A stretch of DNA of 64,000 nt, taken from the NCBI GenBank assembly GCA_033002965.1, contig JAURVB010005931.1:62001-126000 (forward strand). The letters run 5' to 3'. The notes beneath the pieces are model-generated. The model was not told the origin of the DNA and did not search any database. It worked only from the letters and a program-made list of their open reading frames with translations. The translations under genes and the position numbers were made by a program. Source of the DNA: Piper betle (Eukaryota > Streptophyta > Magnoliopsida > Piperales > Piperaceae). Positions 1 to 11,794 of the stretch are shown here, piece after piece (position 1 is the stretch's first letter; each line of letters starts with the position of its first letter).

Positions 1-97
1 TATGCTGATGGGAAATTTTTATTCCTTGAGTTAGCTTTTTGATTAAGAGAAACCATGACATATGTTTTAAGTCCCATATAAGGGCACAAATGGTACA
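1..97 (+). repeat. Tail of a TRIM-B long terminal repeat
   Basis: This matches the 3' half of the second LTR of the small retrotransposon seen complete at 20,137-20,585 and 34,184-34,632. It shows that the window begins inside a further copy of the tandem unit. Confidence 0.6.
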
Positions 98-125
98 AAA
101 GAAAGGCATTCTAACAAGGGGAATC

Positions 126-3016
126 TGTAAAACCCACCCGTGAATTGAGTTAGCATTTTACATTAGCTATCCAGTTGGTTCAATTGTCGGTTCGTGTGAA
201 GGCAATTTCATAACACTATGTGTTGAACTGAAGCTGACCATGTGTTATGAGCTATAAGGGTCAAGTGTACTCAATTGTATGATGATAACGTCAGAAAAAT
301 GATAATAAATGAGTTATTAGAGTATATGATAATATACGAGTTATTTTTCTTTATTTGATTATAAAATTATTTTTAGGCCGAATAACGTATAAAACACGTT
401 AAATAGTAGTTTGGGTGGGTTATAAGTTATGGAACATGTCATTTTAATGGTAATGAGTGTATTATATATTTTATGGTTTTTAACATGTCATTTTGATGTT
501 ATTGAGTGTATTACATATTTTATGGTTTTTTCCATATCCTTATTGGATTCTTTTTAAAATTTATTACGAATTAGTTATTATTTTTGACTTGAGTTAGAGT
601 CAAATAAACTTTTATTTAAAAAATTGCCACCCAAAACCCCCTCCCAAAGTTTTCCCTCTCCCCGATCACCACCTTAACCACCGACACCACCTCTGTCTTC
701 TGCACCTCCGCTGACGCAACCTTCAACCATGGTACCGCCGTTGATCGACGCTACCAACCTCTGTCATAGCTTCACCGGGCAGTCCCCCACCTTCCAGGCT
801 GAGTCCCGGCCTACACATTGCAAGGGAGCCACATGCACATGCCATGCTCCTGATGTTGGCTCCGCCGCTGGTTGTGCTACTTCACCATCACCTTGCCGCC
901 GTCACCGTTCTATCAACCCAGACACCTTTCCACCTCCCTGTGCGCCACCAACAAGACCAGCCGAGGGTGCCGCCGGTGACCATCTCCACCGCCGCCACCC
1001 TCGCCCCCACTGTGGTCATGTCTAGCTCGCAAAGAAGGTGCTGACCCACAGCCCCAACTACACCACCGGAAAATCACAAAAAAACTAGATTTGCTGGAAC
1101 CAGCGAAAAATTGCCAGATTTTCATCAAATTTCTCCAACCGAACCTAATCGAACTACGAACGGTGTCGGGTGCCAAATTCAAGTCCCAAAACGCACAACA
1201 AACCCTAATTGTTGCCGATGGTTGACTATATAAGGTGTAATTACCTTCGACCTAATTATTTAAAATTGATAATTATTACCATAACATGTTAGGATTTGAT
1301 TGATTGACATGGTAAAATATTTTGATTGTGAATAAAATTAATTTGTATGATTTGAATGGTATTGAATAAATGTTAATGAACTAATGAATTAAATTAAGTA
1401 TGAATTGTTAATTAATTGCAATGTAATTAAAGATATCATAATGTGACTTGATATGAATAGGGCTAATGAGTGTCTTATCTGGATGTGTAAATGCATCATT
1501 CAAATAGTGGGTGTTAGATTTTAGATTTGATGTGTAGGTACAAAAGTATAAGTCCATTGCCTAGGCGCGTGGACATGATTGGAGTTTTTACTAGGTTTGT
1601 TTAAGACTCATTCTTAGAGTCATACTATCATTCTATTGTGATTTGATTTGACAGGTACGTGAACGTATCGAGTGGTGGATTTATTGTTTTACACTTCACA
1701 AGCGATTTAGTTGTACAAATTTTTGGATTAACAATCCTTGAGGATGAGATCCCTTAAGTTTGTTTTAAAAAACTCAGATCCTGATCATGATGCTCTCAGG
1801 CCTACTATATTACAATCCCTACCCAGGCCTATGTATATATAGTTTTCTCGATTTTCTAATGAGATGTGAGACAATGGGAAAGTCAACTTGGACGTATCGT
1901 GAGTAGTGCACATGCCAGTCAAAGCGGGTTCTGGATTGGTGAGCAGATCATTCCTTTCCTAAGAGATCCTGAAAACTCTATATTTTGAGTTCCTCAAACC
2001 TAGAAAAATGCGGAGGATTATGAGTTGTACAATCAACGAATATCTAGATTTGTAGATCCAAAGAGTTTTAAAGGCACCTGCCAAAGAGTACTTGGCCTCT
2101 GTGCTTAGGGTCAGGAGTTATCAGAAGGATGTAGATGGCTTTAGTGTAATGAATTTCTCAAATGTGAGATAGTATGAAAATGCCAAGGCATAAGACTAGT
2201 TAGAATGAGACATTGTTCAAGCCGAGGCTTACGACTCTTGATTAGTGCCCTTATGAGTGATTCTAATGAAGAAGTAAAGATGATTGATTTTATTTAATAT
2301 GAGTCATCTCTCATGTGCCAGTTTGATTATTAAGTTGTTTTTAAACCAATAACACTGGTTACTGATTTATTCGTATTATATATGTAGGTTAGAACTTAAA
2401 TGTTTGAACGTTGTTGGGACCATAAAGGAACAGTGATGCAACATGCACACATTTACCTGTTGAATGGAATGAAAAATGTGATGTGATGAACTGTTATAAA
2501 TGGTTGTTAATAAAATGTTATAATGTTTTATCCCCGGAAAAGTTATGTGAAATCATGATATGATCTATATATGATAGTTATTATGTACAAAATTGAACAA
2601 GATGAGCTAATGGGATCAAGACCCGACTGAAAAGTTAAAAATTGTTATGATGTTAATGTTGTGTTTTAGCAATTTTTTATGTTTTTATCAATATAAATAC
2701 ATACTATTTGCTCTTGACAGGGTGGTCCCTATTGTACTTATAAGGGATAGTCTGTCCGTTTTGTTTTAAAAATTGCTGTTTGTCAAACTTTTAATGGGTT
2801 GTGTTGTTTTAAATGTAGATTGCATACCATATCATTCATTTAGAATAACATTAGAGCCTAAACATCTCATTAATGCATTGAATGTTTGCATCACCATCTT
2901 GAGATGCTGAGGGTAGATCCAAATTGGTTTGACCGAATTAAGTGGATTAGCAGTCAGTTCAGTCATCGGTAGCATTTCTGGTCTGGTTTGTAGGTGAACA
3001 GAATTGGGATGTTACA
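126..3016 (+). mobile_element. Solo LTR of a long-LTR retrotransposon (unit 1)
   Basis: The element starts TGTAAAACCC and ends GGGATGTTACA, the inverted ends expected of a plant Ty3-type LTR. It is flanked by the perfect 5-bp target duplication GAATC (121-125 and 3,017-3,021). No internal coding region follows, so it is a solo LTR of 2,891 bp. Its first 600 bp are AT-rich. A GC-rich block at about 640-1,060 gives open frames on both strands that look like composition effects, not genes. Homologous copies lie at 20,600-23,441 and 34,661-37,527. Family assignment is inferred from the ends only. Confidence 0.75.
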
Positions 3017-3021
3017 GAATC

Positions 3022-3465
3022 TAGCAGGTTTGGGGCACATTGAAGAGGAGAGATGAGAGGGTGGGTATAAGAAAAGATGTTGAATCAAGTTGAACATATA
3101 TAAAGACACCTCACTTTATATATTGGATCAAAACCGATCTAGTTATTAAATATGGGATTAATTTTTGTCACCCACATTAAGCAATTTTTTTATTGAATTC
3201 TATTACTTGGTCTATGATTGGACCAAGTTTTTGCCATTCTCGTAGCCAAAATATAAAAATAAAGCCCAAACACTACCTAACATCGAGCCCAAACGTATGG
3301 GAAAAATAATTGAATCGTGTGGTGTTGTTAATTAGGTGGTAAATTTTTTAAAATAGAAGCCTTGTGAGACCTACATGGTTGAGACATCTGGTAAAAACTG
3401 TGGGTAGAAAGTAGTCATTCCACCCTCCTTACTCCTCTCAGCTCAAGAAAATAGCCAGAAAAAAG
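3022..3465. other. Spacer of the tandem unit, no gene
   Basis: AT-rich sequence repeated at about 23,447-23,880 and 37,530-37,975. I see no coding frame shared by the copies and no clear element ends. Confidence 0.5.
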
Positions 3466-5250
3466 GTTTACTATAAAATCCCGACTTAAACTTATATCAC
3501 CAGTTGCTTCACTAGTCAAGTAAATTTAGTTTCTGATGGGGCCTAGATAGATGTATGACGATGTTACAGATGTTAAGTATACCCTTATATAATGATGATA
3601 GCACCTGTTATGCTATAACACGGTATAAGTTATCATCGTATACTTTAAGTATATAAGTACTTAATAGAGTTAACTTAAAGTTTTTGGGCTACAATTCCAA
3701 ATAATCTGTTTGGGTTTTTATAAGTATCTCTTTGCATGTATCTTAAGGATTGGGACTATCGCATTGCCATAGTGGCCTACTTTGATTTGAATTTCTGGTT
3801 TTTACCTGATTAAAGTAATAATTTCAAGGCCCACATACCTTTCTTGCATGAATTTCCATCAGTACAGTCTATGTTAGGCTTTAAGTTAGTTTCAACTTTT
3901 GCAATCGTCCATCTAAACTTTCCGATCATGTATATATTGTTTATACCCTAGAGACCAATCTAGACCCACACTGTGTCGGGGGACCATTATTGACCACATC
4001 ATTATTGTTATTACTCATGATCAGTGGTTATTGCCTATTTTCTTTCATTTATTTATTATTTTATTTTTTTACTTGATGGTTTGCCCATGTGTCATTTATT
4101 CATGTTTAGTCATGCATTTATCTAGCGATTAATTATTAGTCTTAATCATGATTATTTATTTATTTATTCATTTATTTTTATTTATTGCTTGCTTATTTTT
4201 CGATTTACGTGTCGAGTGTTTATTTATTTAGTATCACTCATAATTTGAGATGTTAATGTTCATGTGAGCACTCGCACACACACGCCACACACACACACAC
4301 ACACAAGCATACATCATATTGAATTGTTAGATCTTAGTTGAGGAGCGGGTTCCGATGTAGGTTGTGAAGTTTGAGCTCTTCATAGATGAGAGGATGACAT
4401 CTGGAAGCTTAAACCTCAAGTCATTCAGACTCACTTATCAAATTTAACTCTCTACTCTATTGTGGCTTTGAATTTTAGATTGTAAGATGTGTTATGTGGT
4501 CGTTTTACTATATCCCATGGGCCATCTAGATGTGTTTTCATTTTTGTGATTAATAACCCTTAATGATAAGATCTCTTGTATAGTTTTCGAACTTAACTTT
4601 ACTTCATGTAATCCCAGAGCTATATATATAGTTTACATTCGATTTTAAATGAATCGAGAGTTGTTAAACTTGACCTCGTATATACCATGAGAGGGCATAT
4701 ATGCAGATTCTAAATTAGTGAGAAAGTTGCTCCATTTTCAAAGGATCCTGTCACATCTATGTCTTGAGCTTCCTCACAACATGTCTAGACTATAGGTATC
4801 AAATGGTACTAAACATGGCTACATGTACTCAGCTTTTATGCTCTAGGCTTAGTATATGTTCTCTTTACCTGGAGTGGGACCATGATATGATATTATCGAA
4901 AAAGACATTTGTTAAGAGTATCAAAACCCCACTTCAATTGAGGATGCTATCATGACTACTAGATGAATAGTTGTTCCACACTAATGCTCGACAAACTATT
5001 GTTTTATTTTTAATATTTTCTGTTTTCATTTGTATTTGATGTGTGTTCATACATATTTGTTTGATGCAATCTAGATGTCCATTTTTTATATCAGTAGATT
5101 AAGGCTTCTTGACAAGAGACTCAATTTTTTGGTTTAAAAGTTGTTTTTGTGTATTTATGACCTTAATTTATCAATATATATTTTGGTTTTGGTATCTGTT
5201 GGATGTTTAAGAGGCAATAACATTAAATGTAGTTCGTTTTGGGTTGTTAC
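3466..5250 (+). repeat. Possible decayed LTR-like segment
   Basis: The copies begin near a TAAAACCCC-like motif (clearest at about 37,983) and end at GGGTTGTTACA in this copy, resembling the ends of the solo LTR at 126-3,016. No target duplication could be matched. It holds TTTA-type simple repeats near 4,140-4,190 and is repeated in units 2 and 3. Compared with unit 2, this copy carries about 53 extra bases at 3,858-3,910. Confidence 0.35.
4275..4305. repeat. (CA)n microsatellite
   Basis: A run of CA dinucleotides interrupted by one CG/CC step. The matching places in units 2 (about 24,655) and 3 (about 40,092) are shorter and differently interrupted. Confidence 0.8.
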
Positions 5251-6787
5251 ATACATCCATTCATTCTCTTATTGTTGTGTATTTGGTTTATTCCACTCTT
5301 AGCATGCTAAGAGGGTTGCTTTGGCGTGTTGCTTATTCGAGTCCCACCAATTAAATTGATTGGAGAGTGAAATGGATAACGTGTGTTACACTTTGTCACT
5401 CAATTTTTTCTTTCCACTTCCTCTATGGCCAACCAAAACCATTTCCGGCTAGTCCAACACGAGCCACATCTTCCCACTCCTGCTTTCCATCCCAACATAG
5501 CCTCACCCTCCCCAGACCTTCACTTCGTCAAAAACGGGTTAGAAGAAAGGTTGATTTCATAAAATATTGTGAGGATGACCAACTCTTCAATAATTTTCTG
5601 CCTGAATGGGGCAATCACTGGACAATCAAAAACCACTTCCATATTTTCCTGAATGGAGCAAAATTCAATGCAAAGACACTAAAAGACTGCTCTGAAGTTA
5701 GTTATTAGAGTGGCAAATGGTGCGCTCCTGGACCTATTTTTTCGCTATACACACCCGCCATCCTCTCAATCAAACTTGGGCTTATCCTTAAACGAAATTT
5801 CCATATTCTTTTTCCACAATAATTTTGAACTTTTTACATTGGATTTGAACATGGGTTTTAACACCGGATTTTGATTTGGCCCAATTAAATTGCTCTTCCA
5901 CTTGAAGGCCCAATTACAATCGATTCAATGCAAGTGGAAGCTCCCATATGAATAATATAAAAGAAATAATAAATAAAAATATATTTGCTTCATCGATCTT
6001 GATCAAAGAACTGGGCAATCCAACCAAATGCTTGGCACTGAATAAATAATTTAAGCTTTGAATAATATTGGTGGTGTTACTCCTCAAGCTAAAATTTTAC
6101 TTCTAAACGGGGTCAAATAAATTTCACTTGAGTGCAACTCCTATACCATATTTGTAAGAAATGATACATGGACATGCATAATAAAGTAAATAAATAATAA
6201 CATACCTACAATGCTTCCCATCGATATCAAAACTTGTGATTCCTAAAGTGAATAAGAACTTGTTTATGGGAACAAGAGTACAATACAGTTTATCTACAAG
6301 CAATTGGATTGTTTGAGCTAGGTCGTGATTAATTTGCATATCTTGCTTGTAAAACCATGGGTACATAAAAACACTATTAGGCATCCTCTTTTTGTCCTAA
6401 GTCTACATTCGTTCACCATATCAAAATACGTAATGCGTAGAGTTATGAACACTAATATTAGACACCTAGAGAATAATAACTCTTTCCCTAAAGTTACAAA
6501 AGAGGCGCTGGCCCGGGGCGACCCTTCTTTGAAAAAATGGGATTGGCCAGCCATTTGACATCCCCCGACATCATGAAGAAGAAAACTCAAGTTCTAACGA
6601 TGAGGTAGCTTTATATTAATAGCAAACATAATAATACTCCTCAGATGTGCCTCCTCAATAACTCCTGTATAAACATGACTTTTAGATTTATACAGGTGAG
6701 TTGAACATATGGATGATTCCTCAATAAATATAGACGCACTGCATAAATAACTTTAAAAATTCCACATAATGAATAGCGAAACTACAT
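5251..6787. other. Spacer upstream of the first defensin-like gene
   Basis: Duplicated at about 25,671-27,354. The longest plus-strand frame (5,367-5,708) is broken in the unit 2 copy, so I do not call it a gene. Unit 2 has about 120 extra bases near 26,943-27,060. Confidence 0.45.
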
Positions 6788-6795
6788 TATATATA
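6788..6795 (+). promoter_or_regulatory. TATA box of defensin-like gene 1
   Basis: TATATATA lies about 50 bases before the chosen ATG (6,844). Transcription would start near 6,820-6,825, which disfavours the in-frame ATG at 6,820 as translation start. The element is conserved in copy 2. Confidence 0.6.
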
Positions 6796-6843
6796 CCCAA
6801 GTGTCTTGACCAAAAAGTTATGTATCTCCAAACTCACAAAAAG

Positions 6844-7388
6844 ATGGCAATGGGATCTTCTACCACAACTGTGAAGAATATCTCATCCATCCTCATGTTA
6901 GCTTTCCTTCTGTTTACATGTTCCTCAGGTTAGTATATGCCCAAGAGGTTTCTAGCAGATCATCTTTCATTAGTTTTAAGAGGCCATTTAGTTTTAACTA
7001 ATACTGATAGCAGATTATCATTATCATTTCGTTCTAGCTATTCTTTTAGTTTACATGGTCTTAATTCTTTTATTTAGACAGAACTGTTCTTGTCGTTGAA
7101 TTCTCCTTGTAAATTACCGACGACAATTTTATTTTGGCTTTCATAGTTGAATTACTTATTTTTTAAGCAAGCAAGTATCATGATAAGTTTGACTCTACCT
7201 AGAACTAATTCTTTTCGAGTATTTCTGAACATGTAGCAGAGAAGGTTGACGCCAACCGTGTGAAAATTGGCACCTGCACTGGTCAGGACGACTGTAACAG
7301 GAGCTGTACTGAGAAGGGATATGCTGGTGGCTTATGTGTATTTGTTTACCCCGACGGGTTGTATTGTTTTTGCCAGATAGATAAATGA
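6844..7388 (+). CDS. Defensin-like secreted cysteine-rich peptide, copy 1
   Basis: Two exons, 6,844-6,928 and 7,237-7,388, split by a 308-base GT-AG intron, encode 78 residues. Residues 1-28 form a signal peptide with a hydrophobic core at about 13-26; cleavage is likely near Ser28. The mature peptide of about 50 residues has cysteines at 42, 48, 52, 62, 72 and 74, spacing C-x5-C-x3-C-x9-C-x9-C-x-C. The C-x3-C and C-x-C pairs and a Gly-x-Cys gamma-core (60-62) match the cysteine-stabilised alpha-beta fold of plant defensin-like (LCR/DEFL) peptides. The intron just after the signal peptide is typical of that family. Six rather than eight cysteines sets it apart from classical plant defensins. 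Such peptides act outside the cell in defence or in cell signalling; which applies here cannot be told. A polyadenylation-like AATAATAA lies at 7,473. An in-frame ATG at 6,820 would add 8 residues but sits at the expected transcription start. Confidence 0.85.
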
Positions 7389-7735
7389 GGTGGCTTATTG
7401 GGACAAGCCGTTTCGTTTCTTCTTTCTATTGAAGCTTATGCTGAAGTATGTAGTTGAGCTGTACATAGTTTGAATAATAACGTTATCAATGATCTTTTTT
7501 GTGCTGAATTTGAGTACTAAATATACTTTTTATTTTACTTTCTGTCTAGTTTATGTGAAATTTTCATTTAATGCTTTTGAGCCAAAATCGTCCGTTCAAT
7601 TTAGTATTTGTAATGGATTGATGTCGTAATATTTTCCTTCTGCACAGAATGCAATTATGTTACTGTTATGAGTTCACATCATGGGACCTATACATTTAAA
7701 TATTTTTTTAATGGGCTGCACTATTTTCGAATAAC
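7389..7735. other. 3' flank of defensin-like gene 1
   Basis: Contains the probable 3' UTR and AT-rich spacer, closely matched after copy 2 (27,957-28,290). No other gene is seen. Confidence 0.5.
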
Positions 7736-8439
7736 TTTTGTTGTGATGGGTTGCGATATTTTTTATGGAACTTTGTGTAACGAAATATTTTCACCTAATC
7801 TCAGCTTGTGAGGCTGTAACCGAGGCTTCGCTCGGCTCGATTGGGATCGAATGAGGTCACTTCATTGGATTACTTTGTCAAATTTTATAAGTCAATGACT
7901 TTGTTCATTAGTATTATTATTTACTACCCCCTCCCCCTAAAACAATTATGGTATTTTATAGTATTTAATTAATTTAAATTTATTAATATTTATGGATTGT
8001 TTCTAATGAACTTCATTAGTATTTTATTAACTATCTTTTGTATTTTGTTACTAATTGTATTTTCACATTTCAAAGTTAAACCTCGTTAGTTATAAACTTG
8101 TGAGGCTGTAACCAAGGCTTGGCTCAGCTCAATTGGGATCGAATGAAGTCACTCCATTGGATTACCTTGTCAAATTCTATAAGTAGATGACTTTATTCAT
8201 TAGTATTATTATTTACTAACCCCTCCCCCTAAAACGATTGTGTTATTTTATTTTAAAACATCTTAAATAGTATTTAATTAATTTAAATTTATTAATATTT
8301 ATGGAATTAGTATTTTATTTACTATCTTTCATATTTTGTTACTAGTTGTATTTTCACATTTCTAAGATTTGTTAGTTATAAATGGTCTTTCTCCCAATCA
8401 GTTGTGAGGGTTCCAGGCTTAAGAACGCAATGCTAGAAT

Positions 8440-8462
8440 TATATATATATATATATATATAT
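8440..8462. repeat. (AT)n microsatellite
   Basis: About 11 AT dinucleotides in a row, absent from the matching part of unit 2. Confidence 0.85.
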
Positions 8463-8564
8463 ACTAGCCTATATATAACTCCTATAATATATATGGAAGG
8501 CTAGCCTAGGGTGCGACTGCCCGCTCGCGTACAACCCTGATCTAGACTCTCCTCCCCAGCTGTT

Positions 8565-8950
8565 GCCTCGTCGCAACCTGGTTGAGCTTCTTGATGAAGA
8601 GGACTAGAGAGCCCCAAGGTGAGACACTCGGTTTGAAGCTTTTGTCCAATAGCTCTTGCAACTGTTGAGCTCCCTCAATTCAACCAGTGCCATCCGATAC
8701 GATGCCCTAGAGATGAACACAGTACCATGAACAAAATCAATGGAAAACTCGACCACTTTGGCTGGAGGTAATCCGGCCTACTTTTATTGACCCTGTCCAT
8801 GACCCTCCTGCCTACACATAAGAACCTACTGACCCTATTGACCACTTTGCTATGCCCACGACTTGCTGATCGCCTCTCCCTTGGTGGCTGTGAGGCTAGG
8901 CTATTGGGGTGGGGAGAAGTGGCCACGACGGAGGTGTAGGCAGTCCTCTC
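8565..8950 (-). pseudogene. Ty3-type reverse transcriptase relic, extra copy
   Basis: The minus strand repeats the sequence of the relic at 10,165-10,480, including the stretch before the RT core and the Ser-Pro-Trp-Gly region, in shifting frames. It is a second copy present only in unit 1, apparently duplicated with the surrounding repeat array. The 123-residue frame over it (8,675-9,046, minus) is not a gene. Confidence 0.55.
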
Positions 8951-9046
8951 TCTTGTTGCCACTATTGTTGGGGGTTGCTGCCACTCTTTGATACCTCTTT
9001 CACGGGCGTTCAATATGGAGCAAAATTTCTCGCCCAAATAGCACAC

Positions 9047-9180
9047 CGCGCGGCGTGTTTCTCACCCAAAACACCACGCAATAGAACACTGCTACAAATA
9101 GTGGCACGAAGCAACCACCTGAAATTACCGCTACAAATAGCGACAAGCAATAACCACTCAAATTAGCGGCACGAGGATGG
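9047..9180. other. Short GC-richer insert with CACTA-like subterminal motifs
   Basis: Repeats of the type GCTACAAATAGYGRC and AAATTAGCGGCAC resemble subterminal repeats of plant CACTA transposons. No matching sequence is seen in unit 2. Terminal CACTA ends are not visible, so this is a weak call. Confidence 0.25.
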
Positions 9181-10164
9181 AACTTCGTGTAATGAAATAT
9201 TTTTTGTTGTGATGGGTTGCGATATTTTTTGATGGAACTTTGTGTAACGAAATATTTTCACCTAGTCCCAGCTTGGGTTGCAATATTTGTTGATGGAACT
9301 TTGTGTAACGAAATATTTTCACCCAGTCTCAGCTTGGGCTTGATTGGGATCGAATGAAGTCACTCCGTTGGATTACCTTGTCAAATTCTATAAATAGATG
9401 ACTTTATTCAGTAGTATTATTATTTACTACCCCCTCCCCCTAAAACAATTATGTTATTTTATCTTAGAACATATCTTAAGTAGTATTTAACTAATTTAAA
9501 TTTATTAATATTTATGGAACATTTCTAATGAACTTCATTGTATTTTATTAACTATCTTTCATATTTCATACCTATACATTAAAATATTTTTTGAATGGGC
9601 TGCGCTATTTTGGATTAAATTTTGTTGTGATAGGTTGCAATATTTTTTGATGGAACTTTGTGTAATGAAATATTTTCACCCAATCTTAGTTTGTGAAACT
9701 GTAACCAAGGTTTTGCTCGGCTTGATTGGGATCGAATGAAGTCACTCCATTGTCAAATTCTATAAATAGATGGCTTTATTCATTAGTATTATTATTTACT
9801 ACCCCCTCCGCCCCTAAAACAATTATGTTATTTTGTCTTAGAATGTATCTTAAATAGTATTTAACTAATTTAAATTTATTAATTTTTATGGATTGTTTCT
9901 AATGAACTTCATTAGTATTTTATTAACTACCTTTCATATGTTGTTACTAGTTGTATTTTCACATTTCAAAGTTAAACCTCGTTAGTTATAAGCTTGTGAG
10001 GCTGTAACCAAGGCTTGGCTCGGCTCGATTGGGATTGAATGAAGTCACTTCATTGGATTACCTTGTCAAATTCTATAAATAGATGACTTCATTCATTAGT
10101 ATTATTATTTACTACCCCCTCCCCCTACCCCTGCTGCCTCTTCCCCGGCTGTCACTCACACTCA

Positions 10165-10480
10165 CAGCATCTACATGTGGGAGGTGATAACTCGATTTGT
10201 CAGCATAAGCATTCTATAATCAATACATAACTGCATGTTTCATCCTTCTTCTAGATGAAGTCAGCCCCAAGGTGAGACACTCTGTTTGAAGCCTTTGCCT
10301 TTGTCCAATAGCTCTTGCAACTGTATCTTGAGCTCCCTCAATTCAACCAGTGCCATCCGATACGATGCCCTAGAGATAAACATAGTACCAAGAACAATAT
10401 CAATGAAAATCAATGGAAAACTCGACCACTTTGGCTGAGGTAATCCGGCCTACTTTTATTGACCCGGTCCATGACCCTTC
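10165..10480 (-). pseudogene. Ty3-type reverse transcriptase relic (unit 1)
   Basis: On the minus strand, in two or three frames, I read [19 protein letters not shown], then SPWG, then KKDET and CIDYRML. This order is the start of the Ty3/gypsy RT domain (the usual family pattern is PYRMAP...LDKGFI...SPWGAPVLFVKKKDG...CIDYRELN). Stops and frameshifts show it is dead. It belongs with the LTR and primer-binding site just to its right, the gag region having been lost. Confidence 0.7.
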
Positions 10481-10830
10481 TGCCTACACATAAGAAGAGA
10501 ACCTAAAGACCCTACTGACAACCCTGCTATGCCCACGACTGCTGATCGCCTCTCCCTTGCTGGCTGTGAAGCTAGGCTAGTGGTGTGGGGAGAAGTGGTC
10601 ACGACAGAGGTGTAGGCAGTCCTCTCTCTCTTTTGCTGCCACTACTGTTGGGGTTGGCATTGCTTTGTTACTACTGATACTGTTGGGGTCGATACTACTC
10701 ATACTGTTGTGTTTAATGAACATACCACATACAAACATACCATACCATGTCATACAACATACAACATATAACACATGCCTACAACACCACGCATTCTGAA
10801 GGTTAGCCTCCTTAATAGTCCAAGCGGTTA

Positions 10831-10842
10831 GCTCTGATACCA
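10831..10842 (-). promoter_or_regulatory. Primer-binding site, initiator Met-tRNA
   Basis: The minus strand reads TGGTATCAGAGC four bases after the LTR end, the standard primer-binding site of plant LTR retrotransposons. This fixes the minus orientation of the element. Confidence 0.75.
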
Positions 10843-11794
10843 AGTTGTAACACCCCAGTTTGGATTTAAGAGCAAACCAAATCATGATACTTTAAGCTGG
10901 AAAGCTACTCATCGGGCTATTGTATACAAACTTTATAGCGGTAATCCCTCCAGAAGGCTTAAATCAAATACCTTACTTGATTTTTATACAATGCTTGCAA
11001 AATCATACTACGTAGGACGGATCTTAAACTTAGGGCTCTTAATTGAGCACTTCAAGCTAGAAGAGAGGCAACACCTCTCTTATGACTAAGCATAACATTA
11101 CCTTCCATGAGCATAGCAATCTTTCTGTAGTCTCAATATTGGTGTGAAAGATGGTGTGTTGGACTTTATCTACATGATTAAGATATGGCTAGAGGGTGTA
11201 AGGCTCATCCCAAAAACAATACGTTCAAAGAATTGTGAACTGATTTATCCCATTACTCGTATGCACTCGGACGCACTTGGACACTGGAGTTTGGGCAGAG
11301 AAGAGATGTATTGTTTCTTAGTGAGGGAAGGGCAGCGTTTATGATCATAGATGATAAATTTTCTCTACAGATTGGCTGATCTATTGGAACAAGAGTTGGA
11401 CATAAACTCATATTTGTGATGTTTTTTATTTGTTCATTATTGTTATACACGCTTTTAATAGTTTCATCACTAACATGAAATTGCCTCCATAGGTAACAAC
11501 TATCTAGGAGTGAATCTTTGGAGGAGACAACGGCAGAGAATCTATAATTGGACTACTAGTAAAATGATATTAATTAATTCTAAACTTTTAGCGTTTTACA
11601 ATTTGTTTATATTTAATTACTAGTGAAACCTGCTATAACTCATGAGAGCTAGATTTATTATAATTAAGACTTGTTATTTTCGATGTTATTATTTGAGTAT
11701 TATATATATGTTGTTATGGACAAATTATTAGCAGGTAGACTTATTATTACTTTCACTTCATGACATATTAAATGTCATTTCTAATGCTTATTGA

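Larger units (their letters stand above)
7736..10125. repeat. Array of about 300-base interspersed repeats
   Basis: A segment beginning near a GTGAGGCTGTAACC-type motif and running through CTACCCCCTCCCCC recurs at about 7,806, 8,098, 9,330, 9,690 and 9,998. A companion segment containing GGAACTTTGTGTAA recurs at about 7,736, 9,185, 9,233, 9,290 and 9,640. Unit 2 has only two copies of the main segment (about 28,371 and 28,645). The array therefore expanded in unit 1 or shrank in unit 2, carrying along a second copy of a Ty3 RT relic. I do not recognise the family. Confidence 0.7.

Noticed and set aside
729..1182. Open frames in the GC-rich block of the solo LTR
   Set aside because: Frames on both strands are not preserved among the three copies; no domain or start context.
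5367..5708. 113-codon plus-strand frame
   Set aside because: The unit 2 counterpart is frame-broken and the protein has no recognisable feature.
6820..6843. In-frame ATG upstream of defensin-like gene 1 (and 27,387 for copy 2)
   Set aside because: It lies only about 30 bases after the TATA box, at the likely transcription start, and weakens the signal-peptide start.
8675..9046. 123-codon minus-strand frame
   Set aside because: It runs across frame-shifted Ty3 RT relic sequence in the wrong frame.
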